From contig CM053796.1 of assembly GCA_028671895.1 (NCBI GenBank), positions 32,672,860 through 32,736,859 on the forward strand: a stretch of 64,000 nt of DNA, given 5' to 3'. The DNA is from Oenanthe sinensis. Taxonomy: Eukaryota; Streptophyta; Magnoliopsida; Apiales; Apiaceae. This document shows positions 11,262-23,539 of the stretch, piece by piece. The notes below the pieces were generated by a model that worked only from the letters and a program-made list of their open reading frames with translations, was not told the origin of the DNA and made no database searches. The translations under genes were made by a program, and so were the position numbers. Numbering within the stretch: the first letter of the stretch is position 1; every line of letters begins with the position of its first letter.

Positions 11262-13194
11262 TGTGACGCCCTCCAAATCCGGGGTCTGGATTTGGGGGTC
11301 ACCAACCAATTAACAATAATAAATTATAAAATAATGAATCAGAGGCGCGCTGACCCCGCCAACAACTAAGGATCGCTAACAGGTTATAGTATGAAATTAA
11401 GCAGCTGAATTTAAAAATAAATCCAAATCACTTTATTACACACCAGAAACTAAATCCAAAACTCAAATCCATAAGTTTAGATAAGTTTTAAGTCTAAATT
11501 CATTTTATTACACATTCTATCTATAGCAAAACTGTAAATAACTAAATACCAGGGAAACCCGAGAAGCGAGCCGTCCTAACACCTGAGGCTCTCTATGCCT
11601 GCTAGAGCTACCGCTGTGACTCATACTGGATATCTGACAGAATTTTATAAAAAGCAAGAGTGAGCCAAAGAAATGCTCAGCAAGTGTATGAACAATTGAA
11701 ATAAAATCAGAATAAAAATCTGTATCGCGAACGGAATATAAAACAGTTTATTATAAAAACTGAACAGTAAATAAATCACAGTTTATCTCAACTAAAACAA
11801 TGCAATATGTCATCAAAATGAATCAACTGCTCAAAATCAATATATAATAGCCATACAGGCAATATGGATTGGATACACACAAATAAACACTATTACCCAC
11901 TGATCAGATTTCAAAAGCAACAGGACCCCTTTATAGCTCATAGGTACATTTCTATACCCATAAATATAACAAGGATTTCAAAATATAGGTACCAAAATAT
12001 GCAAGTAATGTTAGCCTATAAGAGGATGGAATGGTTACCATATCCCCTTAAATATGCAGGACTAGTCCCACTAGTCTCTTACGCCAATTATATCACACTA
12101 CTGGACCAGGGTCTGTTACTGGCCTTTTATGCTAAAATCCAATCCAATAGAGCAACCCCAAATAAATAAAGGTATGCTTATTTTAAATACATGTCATATT
12201 CCCATTATTTACTACGATAACACCAGATATGACGTGTTTATTATAATCAACTTTCAATATTCAGAGTACGAATAACAAGTAACTCTGATGCACAGAATAA
12301 AATAGGTATTATAAATAGTTCTGAACAATAACTATTTATCATGATATGAATAAATGAAAACATAAACAACAGTGTTTAAGATGATCAAAGAAGAAATACT
12401 TGCCTGATATAGAAGCTGCCCTAATGCTGGAATGGGTCGACTACATTGCTCGTCTACCTACTACCTCGTTCGTATCTACAAATAACATGTTCTAATTTAG
12501 ATTCTAGGATCTACCCATGCGTTCTATTAATAACGAACACCAAATAATAATTAATAAACAAGTAACATCAATTAGCAGATGAGTAAGCACATAAATCATG
12601 TAGTAGATAAGACTCACAAATTAAAGAGCAGTCAAATAAATAAAAGTAGACTCTAAAATATTATTTGAGTCAATGTGGATCATTGTTATCCATTCCGGAT
12701 AATTATTGGATCCTTAAATATTTAATAAAATATTAATCCGGGTTTATAAGTAAATAAGGGAATTGAAACTATTTTTAGAATTTCCGGAATATTTTTAGGG
12801 TCTCAAACAAATTTGTTTTATTTAAAACGGGTAAAAGAATAAATAATAAATAATTAAAAATAAATAAATCATTTTTATTTCTCAAAATAATTAAATCTAA
12901 TTATTTTTAATTATATTTAAATAATATTTAATTAATTAAATTAATCGATTAAGATAAGTTAACCAATCAATTTAAATTAATTAAATTATTATCTAAATAA
13001 ATTAAAATAATTGAACTAAATCAATTTTGAAATAAAACTAATTTTAGAAGATGAAATTGATTTTTACTCTAAAAACAATTTAAAGAGTATAAGTCAGGGA
13101 TTTTAAAGAACAGGAAACATGGGAAATGAATGCAAAAGAATGTGGTAATGTAATTAAGTTCACATACCTCACATATATACACAAACAAAATAAT
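11262..13194. mobile_element. LTR-retroelement-like non-coding DNA, left part (gypsy-like LTR start)
   Basis: Begins TGTGACGCCCTCCAAATCC, a start of the kind seen in plant Ty3/gypsy LTRs. Around 11655-11690 it carries a GAGTGAGCCAAAGAAATGCTCAGCAAGTG-like segment of a type common in such LTRs. There are no gag-pol frames. The sequence is interrupted at 13195 by the palindromic insertion and appears to resume at 15564. The assignment rests on general resemblance; the right-hand LTR end and target duplication were not found. Confidence 0.4.
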
Positions 13195-13199
13195 AAATC
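13195..13199 (+). repeat. Target-site duplication AAATC, left
   Basis: The 5 bases AAATC directly precede the palindromic element's TGTAATATCCC end. The same 5 bases follow its other end at 15559-15563. Confidence 0.8.
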
Positions 13200-15558
13200 T
13201 GTAATATCCCATTTTTTTAGAATAATAAAATAGATAATAATAAAAAAGGATTAAAATTGGATAGAGATTAGGAATTAGAATTAGAATAGAATAATGTGTC
13301 TTCTGATATTGGTAGGATTTGAATCGTAGTAGGTTTTGTTGTAGGGTTTTAAAACTCTCATCATTCTCTTGTATTCTATTCAAGCCACCAAGACTAAACA
13401 GTTATAAATCTCTCTCGACACAAATCTTTATTCTTTTTCTTCATCTTTGTTATTAAAATTCGTAGGATTTCCCATACACAACTCAGCTATCTTGTAAAAT
13501 TCGTAGTAAATTCATCGTAAGTCGAAATTCAGTGATTTTGGACTTTTCGGAAAGGTCTTTTCCTTCTCTACGACTTTCGTGTTTTAAGTTTTTTCAGAAA
13601 ACATAGTTTAGAGGGTCAAAGATGTGAAATACAAATCTGGGCAGAATTAGAGTTACGAAAAAGTTCGACGTTTGAGACGTTTGAGATGTGATATTTTCGA
13701 TTGAGTGCTAAGGATTGAATATATGTTCTAGGATGTTGTTAATTCTTGGTATGCGAGGTTGAGGTAAGTTTACTTTTCGTACTTTCTGGATTATTTTTAA
13801 TGCTTTATATTTATAATATTTTGTTATGAAATTTGGATCAAGAATGCTATTTTAGATATAAGAAATTCCCAGCTAGCTCTGACATTTGAACCCGTTAGTA
13901 ATTGCGTATAGTTCCGGAACTAGCCTATGATACCTTACTAGGGCGTGCTTTTTATGATACCTTCGGGTGCACACTTTATGATACCTTAGTAAGGGGCGCA
14001 TTATTGACAACTATGAACCTATGATACCGTGTCACCGGGTATTTGTGACCTTAGCGAACTATGGAATTAATTTATATGTACTGAAATTTGAATTACGAAA
14101 TTATGATTTTTAAACTCTGAAAATTATGAAAATTCATAAACTTACTTGATCCACTAGTTAGTTCGAATTGTTTTCTTGCTGGGCTGTGTAGCTCATTACT
14201 TACAATTTTCAGATTTGATGTAAGAGGAAGATGAAGTGTATCGGATTTCGAGGATCTTAGATTTGGAGTAGATTGGTTGTTGATTCGTCATTGTTAGCTG
14301 CACTTTTGTAATAGTTAGTTTTGTAATAGAGATTTGGAATAAATATAATTGTTTTAGATTTTGTAATAGTTAGTTTTAGATTTTGTAATAGTTAGTTTTG
14401 TAATAGAGATTATATTTATTCCAAATCTCTATTACAAAACTAACTATTACAAAAGCGCAGCTAACAATGATGAATCAACAACCAATCTACTCCAAATCTA
14501 AGATCCTCGAAATCCGATACACTTCATCTTCCTCTTACATCAAATCTGAAAATTGTAAGTAATGAGCTACACAGCCCAGCAAGAAAACAATTCGAACTAA
14601 CTAGTGGATCAAGTAAGTTTATGAATTTTCATAATTTTCAGAGTTTAAAAATCATAATTTCGTAATTCAAATTTCAGTACATATAAATTAATTCCATAGT
14701 TCGCTAAGGTCACAAATACCCGGTGACACGGTATCATAGGTTCATAGTTGTCAATAATGCGCCCCTTACTAAGGTATCATAAAGTGTGCACCCGAAGGTA
14801 TCATAAAAAACACGCCCTAGTAAGGTATCATAGGCTAGTTCCGGAACTATACGCAATTACTAACGGGTTCAAATGTCAGAGCTAGCTGGGAATTTCTTAT
14901 ATCTAAAATAGCATTCTTGATCCAAATTTCATAACAAAATATTATAAATATAAAGCATTAAAAATAATCCAGAAAGTACGAAAAGTAAACTTACCTCAAC
15001 CTCGCATACCAAGAATTAACAACATCCTAGAACATATATTCAATCCTTAGCACTCAATCGAAAATATCACATCTCAAACGTCTCAAACGTCGAACTTTTT
15101 CGTAACTCTAATTCTGCCCAGATTTGTATTTCACATCTTTGACCCTCTAAACTATGTTTTCTGAAAAAACTTAAAACACGAAAGTCGTAGAGAAGGAAAA
15201 GACATTTCTGAAAAGTCCAAAATCACTGAATTTCGACTTACGATGAATTTACTACGAATTTTACAAGATAGCTGAGTTGTGTATGGGAAATCCTACGAAT
15301 TTTAATAACAAAGATGAAGAAAAAGAATAAAGATTTGTGTCGAGAGAGATTTATAACTGTTTAGTCTTGGTGACTTGAATAGAATACAAGAGAATGAGGA
15401 GAGTTTTAAAACCCTACAGCAAAACTTACTACGATTCAAATCCTACCAATATCAGAAGACACATTATTCTATTCTAATTCTAATTCCTAATCTCTATCAA
15501 ATTTTAATCCTTTTTTATTATTATCTATTTTATTATTCTAAAAAAATGGGATATTACA
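13200..15558. mobile_element. 2.36 kb palindromic insertion made of two inverted LTR-like arms
   Basis: The left arm (13200 to about 14345) starts TGTAATATCCC. The right arm (about 14410 to 15558) is its reverse complement and ends GGGATATTACA. The arms differ at only a few scattered bases (for example near 13330 against 15420). The short centre repeats the word TTTTGTAATAGTTAG. Outer ends TG...CA and the flanking AAATC duplication show it was inserted as one unit with a retroelement-like 5-bp target duplication. Each arm resembles a gypsy LTR: it has the AGCTACACAGCCCAGCAAG-type segment (15th kb) and repeated TATGATACCTT words at 13925-14010. There is no integrase, reverse transcriptase or other coding frame. 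The two equal open frames at the ends (minus 13069-13383, plus 15375-15569) are mirror images and not genes. A transcript through the centre would fold into a hairpin of more than 1 kb. Confidence 0.8.
13925..14030. repeat. Short repeats of a TATGATACC word in the left palindrome arm
   Basis: TATGATACC occurs four times here (about 13926, 13953, 13978 and 14019), mostly followed by TTA-type sequence. The mirror set (GGTATCATA) lies at about 14730-14835 in the right arm. Confidence 0.75.
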
Positions 15559-15563
15559 AAATC
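15559..15563 (+). repeat. Target-site duplication AAATC, right
   Basis: Second copy of the 5 bases that precede the palindrome at 13195-13199. Confidence 0.8.
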
Positions 15564-18500
15564 TTTTAAAATAAATTATATGTACAATGTGAAATAAGTA
15601 GTACAAATCAAGCAGCAAATAGTGACAAAAATGTGATTGTCATATAGCATATATAGAAAAATATACCATAAAGCAGATCATTTTGCAGGGAATATGACAT
15701 AAATCACATAAAATTACTCATTTCTCAGTCAAGTACCATAGCAGTTAGTAGTCTGTCACCTAAACAGTACAATGAACAGTTGTAAAATCAGCACAACAAA
15801 TATTGTCAAGACGTGCCAGCACAACCTCAAGTATCAGCAAATATTATATTTTGGGACAAAAAGATGTATAGTCCATACATAATTAAACAATGCATACTAG
15901 CAAATAGGATGAACTAGCAAGGATGAAATAAGTTTCATCACAAGTTTAAGCATTATGCAAGCCAGCCAAGTAGTTATGAACTTAAAAATTCTCAAGATTG
16001 AAACATGCTACCAATTACTATTATCAGACATACACTACTTATGCAATTAATTCTAATGTAGACATTAAGCATTTAAAGGCATCTCAAAATAATTTGCATC
16101 TTATCAGTCAGGTACCAAGTTAAGCAAGTTGATTTAAGTGTAAGTTATATATCCTCATTTCTGACATGTATGCACATTGAGATCAACACAGAATGAAGAG
16201 CTTCATTAAATTACAACATACTTATAGTCATGTTACCTTGACAATCAAACCACATAGACACATGTTATCATATGGCAAAACTCTCTAGGTACAGAATTTT
16301 GTAAAGAGTCATGAGAGAAGTTTAAAACATGCTGCAATCAAAGCATGAAAACACACAAACAATCTTTTTCTCTGAAATTTCTGGCAGCCTACGTAGGTGT
16401 TACTCCAAAGACTGTAACTTCTGATGTAATTATTAAATTTATTCAATTCTTTTTCCTGAGTAAACTAGACATTCAAAACTATGACATATCCAAAATTTAC
16501 TTCATAATATGTAATTTTCAATTTACAGCAAAATTTTAAAATTGGCACTGCAACATTTTCAGAAAAAGCATGAGATACCTATAATAATTCACCTATAAGA
16601 AGAGATATACAAATCTGGTGTACAAGATATTTTACAGAAATATTCTTAACACATAACCATACAAGTTGTATTCTTTGACCAACATAAAATAAGACCTCTA
16701 ACTTTCTCAAAATAATTCTCCAAAACAGAACACGTAACTAGAAAATTAGAACGTTATTGCGCGTGCCTTACTCTAACATTTTTGTTAAATTGAAAACTAA
16801 TCTTTTTGATACCAAATTTTACTGAGATACTTCTGAAAATCAGGTCAATCCACCATAAAAATATTAAGTAAAAAACAATCCATTAATGTATAAAACAAAT
16901 TGAATAAACTCACGGCTGAGCACCAGAAATTCTGTGCTGCGCAGCTTTCACTAAAAGTTTCATAACTTTTCACTCATAAACTCAAATGACGCAAGGTCAG
17001 AGCGTGCACCACCTGGAAACCAATTAGAACGATTCCATTATAATTTTAGTGCCAGAACTGTTTCTAACTGATACAGAATAGAAGAACACAACATGGCATT
17101 TCAAATTATTTCTTAAAATGTACAAGAACAATGCTTGTCAGAATTAGTTTAAGCATATTTGATAGCATAATGAAACAGAATACCCTTTACTCAAGTAGAC
17201 AAGGCCAAGCAATATCACATAGCAATTAGTAGATCAAGGCAGACTACATGTTCTAAATATTAGATAACCATGTAAGAATCAAGTTGTATTAAGCTGATAT
17301 GTGCAATCAGTTAGCAAGTATGTGCATCTATATCATGACAAACCCATAATCAGCAAGTTTTATGCAGGTAGGATTATGTTAGGCATGATATTAACATGGT
17401 AAGCAGGTATGGTAGCAAACGAAGAATCAGGATAAATACAGATACTTTAACTTATATTTAGATCAAGTAATTATATAACTTAGAACAAATAGCCAACAAG
17501 TAGCATATTTACTTGTCATAATCAGAAGTAGGGTAATCACATCATGTCCAAATATTATATCTAAGAGTTGCAAATCAGTCTAAGATTTTAGGCATGGTAT
17601 AGCAGGAGTGTCCACAAGATTGCAGTATTTAGAAAAACTAATCAGCCAAGTTATCAGGGTGAGTCACATATGCCATGTTAATAAAGCGGTAATCATAACA
17701 TTAGATAAACATTAAGCATGGCAGTGATTCATATATAAAACATGAGGATCAGATGAAGCATGCTTATTTTTATAAGTACAGAGATTATGATGTACACTTA
17801 AAGTTAAGACAGGTAAGAAATCACAAGCAATGGTATGATACATGCAACATAGATGTCAAACTAGAGCATTTAATCACATTATTGAGCAGAGTGTATCAAC
17901 ACAAGTCATACTTAAGTCAAATACAACATCAAGTCATACTATACAGACTGCCAAGCACATATTAATTTCCCAATTCCAACTCAAAATAGCAATTACTGAA
18001 AACAATTATTATAGAGATACCAGCATTTGTAACAGTAGTCATACATTTAACTAGGGAGACATATCAAGTGTATTCACCACACACATGTAAAGGCTAACAG
18101 ACTCAAATGCACAAACAATCAATTCATCTACTTAGTTATGCTCAACTTGCCCTGAAGATTCAATATTAATCAAAACAAGTAAGCATATATCAGTTAAATT
18201 AGCAGACAGAGTGAATTACAAGGGCCAAGAGTTCATACCACCATTATGGGGTAACTACATACAGTGTTTACTACTAACTCAAGTCACAAATGATATACAC
18301 ATGTTACTAGACTCGAGTACCATACAAACATATAACTGAAAACAAGAATAGAGTTCTACCGCCCGTTTTTCGGCCAACTTGGACCAAAGCCAGCCAAAAT
18401 CCGGCCAACTCAAATCATACTCAGAAATTGAAACAAAATTAGCTACAGACTCCTTCGACTTTGCGCAATGGCTTAAGCTCTTTCGCATAGTAGCATGTGC

Positions 18501-18890
18501 CCTTCCAAACTGCTGATATTGCCTGCGCAATCTTTCTAGATTGAAACCTGGGTTCTTTGTATGATGGAAATACAAAAGTCTAAATAGAGGAACAGATCTT
18601 CTTCGATAAATATCTCTGTAAAAAAATAAATTTGTGCAGCTACAATTCTAGATAGAGCGAAGGTTTATAGTCTAGCTAGAGAAAAAGTTTATAGCACTAC
18701 CCCCAGATTTATTGAAAAGTAAATAAGATAAAGTCTTATACCGTTATACGCTAAATATCATGCATATTATGACTAACATGAGTATATTGCAAGATTATGA
18801 AACAGAAAGAATATAGAACCTATTAGTAGCAACACCATTTAGGGCCTTCTGTAAAAATTGGGAACTGACGTACCACTTTGATAGTACTCC
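15564..18890. other. Non-coding, probably the continuation of the interrupted retroelement
   Basis: AT-rich DNA with no gag-pol similarity. A segment at 16915-17020 has word use (TTTCATAACTTTTCACTCATAAACTCAAATGACGC-like) reminiscent of untranslated parts of plant gypsy elements. A minus-strand frame at 18279-18575 (98 codons) matches nothing I know and is treated as chance. No RNA gene was seen. Confidence 0.3.
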
Positions 18891-18979
18891 CTTAAGGGAT
18901 CTCATCTTTCTTCTTTAGAAGCTTCGTTCATCAAGCATCGAATCTCCGGGCGTCGCCACTTTCATGAGCACATGTTCAA

Positions 18980-19262
18980 CAATTTCTACCTCATCAAAGA
19001 GTGTCGCCGGAAGGTTCTCTACCTCATTAAAGGGTGGGGCTCTTTTCTTCATCAAATGACGAGGCTCTCCCATGACAGAGTCTCTTCTTCATCAAAGGGT
19101 GAACCTCTCCCACGTCAGACTCTCTTCTTCATTAAATGGGGAGCCTTTCCCAAGCAGACTCTCTTCTTCATCAAATGGGAGCCTCTCCCAAGGCAGACTC
19201 TCCTCTTCATCAAAGGGTGAGTCTCTCCGAGGCAGACTCTCTTCTTTATCAAAGGGCAAAGC
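18980..19262. repeat. 39-bp minisatellite
   Basis: Tandem units of 38-39 bp share AGACTCTCTTCTTCATCAAA followed by a G/C-rich half. Four clear units lie at 19078-19232 and more degenerate ones upstream. The unit length is a multiple of three, so all frames read through. The minus strand gives a 13-residue repeat with the core MKKRVCLG. It lies on the internal side of the LTR-like sequence at 19857, so it may belong to the leader or gag part of that retroelement. Confidence 0.8.
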
Positions 19263-21196
19263 TCTCTCATGGCTGGCTCGGGGGACCCCTTGGTGATCTC
19301 ATCTCTCTGGCTCATCAAAGTTGTTAAACATCATCATTAGATAATCATTAGACAACCTCTATCTGACTCGATCATGAACCCTTCCATGTTGCTTTCGTCC
19401 AATATGGTCTCAGCTATGTCCCTACTCAGAAGGTCAAGTCCTCATTATGGATGTTGGGCATGGTGCTCTCTGAAAGTTAAAGCTCTAGAGGAGAGCCTCT
19501 CCTAAACTTTTAGTCTGGTGTAGTTATTCTCTCTTCAACACGTCTGGCGTCCATCTGCTTTCTAACCTATGTCCTTCGTTCGTTCTTTGAAGACTCCTAG
19601 CACTCTTCTTTATGGATTCCTTGCGTCTAGCAAAAACAAAAATGAGTTTCCCGTTCAACAACATTGTTCGAAAGCTCTCCACTACTCACGAGGACCAGTG
19701 GCATTCCCTCGATGAGGTTATGACTGCGTGACGCGCATAAGTCCTGGGTTCGTAGCATTGGTTGATCTCCACATCTACTGCACGATAATCATCAATGATT
19801 TTATGGGCGAAATCCTTCTTCCAGAGATGTCAAGAGCCCCTTCTTCTAGCGCTAATTGTTAATGGAGGAATTTGGTGATAACAAATTTCGGAAGTTACTG
19901 GAATAATAAAAATATTTTAATGGGAGATTGGAGTTTTTAAATGTTAAGGGCTGGACTTGAGAGGTGTCTCGACTTGTTAGATATGTCAGATCCTTTTTCA
20001 AGATGCATGTGTACTCTGATTATATAGAGATCAAGCCCACGCAGTTTTGTTAGGATTATGATTTTATCTCCATGATTGTTTAGAGATATATTTGGAATCG
20101 ATTGATTTTATCTAATAAAATCATATTAGCGTTAGAATACCTTCCTGATTTGAAGTATATCGTTGGGAGAAATATTTTGTAATTAATGAGAGATTATTCC
20201 TCCTTTTTTGGAGAGGATAATTAACTTGGGAATAAATTAATTATTAATGAATATTAGGAAATTTGGGAAATTATTGAGGCTGACGAAAATATACGGTAAC
20301 AGATACTGCCACAAAAAAGTGAAGCAAAGAGTTGACAGTATACTTTTAGTGAAGCTGACAGTCTGTTCCTGGTAACATGGTAGATAGTGAAAACACAAGG
20401 AATGATTTTGAAATCTCCATCTACTATGTCAAGCCTACTACTGCAATTCGGGAGAAGACAATCAAAAAGACAAAATGTGTTCAAGGAGTCAAGGATACTT
20501 GTAAATCTCAGAATCACTTTATCTACAAAAGGAATTAAGTCAAAGTTCAATAAAAAAATAATGTTTCTATTTTGAGCTTTAACCTAGGACGAAGAAAAAG
20601 TGCACCTGTAAGTGTGATATGTATTTCAGTATAAATACACACATCTCACAAGTACTTTTCCTTCAAGAAACTTCAAATAAATTGTCTATTTTCTCTCAAG
20701 CTTTAAAACAATAACAAACTCCATTGTTATTGTAACTTAGAAGTTGGAAGCATTTCCAGTTGAGTTGTAGTAACAAAATTAATAATATATTAATTTTGAT
20801 TTAAACACTCTGCCTTCATTAATTGCTTTTGTTGTTTAATGTTTCAAACATCCAAATATTAATTTGTTGTTAGTAAGAGTTAATATAAAATCGAGTAATT
20901 AACAAATTTTAGGAAGTTGCATTCAACTTCCCCTTCTGCAACACTCATTCTACTTAACATAACTTTAATAGAATTTGACTGTATATAATAGAATAATTAT
21001 TTTTAAAAATATTAATAAAAACATCATGCGATTAAGTCTAAATTTTGAATAAAAAATACTATAAATTAGGTATACAGTACAAAGCAATTTAAAGTAAATT
21101 CTAAATTGTAATTAACATGTGTATAATATCTAATAATTGAGATTACATATAAAAAGAAATGGAGAGTATATTACATATGTTAATTATTATTTATAA
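19248..21196. repeat. 1.95 kb tandem duplication, copy A
   Basis: Starts ATCAAAGGGCAAAGCTCTC and matches 21197 onward for its whole length at high identity. It includes part of a retroelement interior, one complete LTR-like unit (19857-20943) and the DNA beyond it. The LTR's outer flank is duplicated too, so this is a segmental tandem duplication and not two independent insertions. Confidence 0.85.
19857..20943 (-). mobile_element. LTR-like unit A
   Basis: Bounded by TGTTAATGGAGG and TTCTGCAACA, giving the TGTT...AACA ends usual for LTRs, 1,087 bp. On the minus strand it is followed by ATTAGCGCTAGAAGAAGGGG. In copy B this is ATTGGCGCTAGAAGAAGGGG, which looks like a TGGCGC-type tRNA primer-binding site one or two bases after an LTR. 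That suggests minus-strand orientation. However, a good TATA-like box (GTATAAATACACACATC, about 20629) faces the plus strand, so orientation is not certain. Confidence 0.5.
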
Positions 21197-23153
21197 TCAA
21201 AGGGCAAGGCTCTCTCATGGCTGGCTCGGGGGACCCCTCAGTGATCTCATATATATGGCTCATCAAAGTTGTTAAACATCATCCTTAGATAATCATTAGA
21301 CAACCTCTATTTGACTCGATCATGAACCCTTCAATGTTGCTTTCGTCCAACATGAACCCTTCAATGTTGCTTTCATCCAGAAGGTCAAGTCCTCATTATG
21401 GATGCTGGGTGTGGTGCTCTCCGAAAGTTAAAGCTCTAGAGGAGAGCCTGTTCGAAACTTCTGGTATGGTGTAGCTATTCTCACTTCAACACGTCTGACA
21501 TCCTTCTGCCTTCTAACCTATGCCTTTCGTCCATTCTTTGAAGACTTCTAGCGCTCTTTTTCATGCACTCTATGCGTCTAGCAAAACCAAGAACAAGTTT
21601 CCCGTTCAACAATGTTGTTCGAAAGCTCTCAACTACTCACGAGGACTAGTGGCCTTCCCTCGATGAGGTTATGACTGCGTTATGCGCATAAGTCATGGGT
21701 TCGTAGCATTGCCTGATCTCCTCATTTACTGCACAATAATCATCAACGATTTTATGGGCGACATCCTTCCTCTAGAGATGTCAAGAGCCCCTTCTTCTAG
21801 CGCCAATTGTTAATGAAGGAATTTGGTGATAACAAATTTCGGAGATTGCTGGAATAATAAAAATATTTTAATCGGAGATTGGGGGGTTTTAGATGTTAAG
21901 GGCTGGACTTAAGAGGTGTCTCGACTTGTTAGATATGTCGAATCCATTTTCAAGATACCTGTGTACTCTGATTATATAGAGATCAAGCCCACTCAGTTCT
22001 GTTAGGATTATGATTTTATCTCCATGATTGTTTAGAGATATATTTTGGAATTGATTAATTTTATCTAATAAAATCATATTAGCGTTAAGATACCTTCTTG
22101 ATTTGAAGTATATCGTTGGGAGAAATATTCTGTAATTAATGAGAGATTATTCATCATTTCTGGGAGACGATAATTAACTTGGGAATAAGTTAATTATTAA
22201 TGAATATTATAAAATTTGGAAAATTATTGAGGCTGACTAAAATATGCGGTAACAGATACTGCCACAACAAGTGAAGCTAAGAGTTGACAATATACTTTTA
22301 GTGAAGCTGACAGTCTGTTCTTGGTAACAGGGTAGATAGTAAAAACACAAGGAATGATTTTGACATCTCTATCTACTCTGTCAAGCCTACTACTGCAATT
22401 TGGGAGAAGACAATCAAAAAGACAAAATGTGTTCAAGGAGTCAAAGATACCTGCAAATCTCATAATAACTTTATCTACAAAAGGAATGAAGTCAAGGTTC
22501 AATAAAAAAAGTAATGTATCTATTTTGATTTTTATCCTAGGACCAAGAAAAAGTGCACTTGTAAGTGAGATATGTGTTTTAGTATAAATACACACATCTC
22601 ACAAGTACTTTTCCTTCAAAAAGCTATAAATACATTGTCTATTTTCTCTCAAACTTTGTAAAAATAGCAAACTCCATTGTTATTGTAACTTAGAAGTTGG
22701 ACGCATTTCCAGTTGAGTTGTAGCAACAAAATTAATAATATATTAATTTTGATTTAAACACTCTACCGTCATTACTTGCTTTAGTTGTTTGTTGTTTCAA
22801 ACTTCCAAATATTAATTATTATTTGTTGTTAGTAAAGAGTTAATATAAAATCGAGTAATTAACAAATTTTAAGAAGTTGCATTCAACCCCACTCTGCAAC
22901 ACTCATTCTACTTAACATAACTCTAATATAATTTGACTGTATATAATAGAATAATTATTTTTAAAACTATTAATAAAATCGTCATGCGATGAAGTCTAAA
23001 TTTTGAATAAAAAATACTATAAATTAGGTATACTGTACAAAGCAATTTAAAATAAATTCTAAATTGTAATTAACATGTGTATAATATCCAAAAATTGAGA
23101 TTACATATAAAAAGAAATGGAGAGCATATTACACATGTTAATCATTATTTAGA
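21197..23153. repeat. 1.95 kb tandem duplication, copy B
   Basis: Second copy of 19248-21196, with scattered substitutions and small indels, for example a duplicated CATGAACCCTTCAATGTTGCTTTC segment near 21330-21375. It ends where ATTATTTAGA leaves the copy A sequence. Confidence 0.85.
21808..22901 (-). mobile_element. LTR-like unit B
   Basis: The counterpart of 19857-20943, with ends TGTTAATGAAGG and CTCTGCAACA, 1,094 bp. The minus-strand neighbour ATTGGCGCTAGAAGAAGGGG (21807 downward) resembles a retroelement primer-binding site. No coding frame was recognised. Confidence 0.5.
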
Positions 23154-23539
23154 ATTTAAAATATTAAAAAATAACTAATATTAATTAAAAAATTACAGCT
23201 ACGGATGCACAAAAAGATTTTCAGCCTTTGACGGGGTTCAAAAACGCTTAAACTAAAAATATTTTATTCGATTTTGATTACAATTTTTTAAAACCTCACT
23301 TAATTGGTTGTAGTGAGGTTTAAGCTCAAAACCGCACAATACTCATCCCTAGTGAAAACTTTCGCTAACGGGTCGTTTCATTCATAGGATAGTATGAGTT
23401 TGATATGAGGAATCGGGTTAGGGTAGTATGAGAATGAAATTTCATTATTCATATCATGTGTTTGATTTAATTTTGGAATAAAATTATATAATTTAAAGTA
23501 TTATTCAATTAATAGTTAAATTAATTTAGTTTATTTCTG
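23154..23539. other. AT-rich intergenic DNA
   Basis: No gene seen. Around 23370-23480 there are GAATGAAATTTCATTATTCAT-like words that could be a MITE fragment, but no ends were defined. Confidence 0.25.

Noticed and set aside
13069..13383. Open frame of 104 codons, with a mirror copy at 15375-15569
   Set aside because: The same peptide appears twice only because the DNA is palindromic; it starts near the arm end, has low complexity and no known domain.
18279..18575. 98-codon minus-strand frame, partly basic (RLRRQYQQFGRAH)
   Set aside because: No recognisable domain, inside retroelement-like DNA, no neighbouring exons; chance is more likely.
18980..19262. CRISPR-like array
   Set aside because: The units are contiguous with no unique spacers, and the DNA is plant nuclear; it is a minisatellite.
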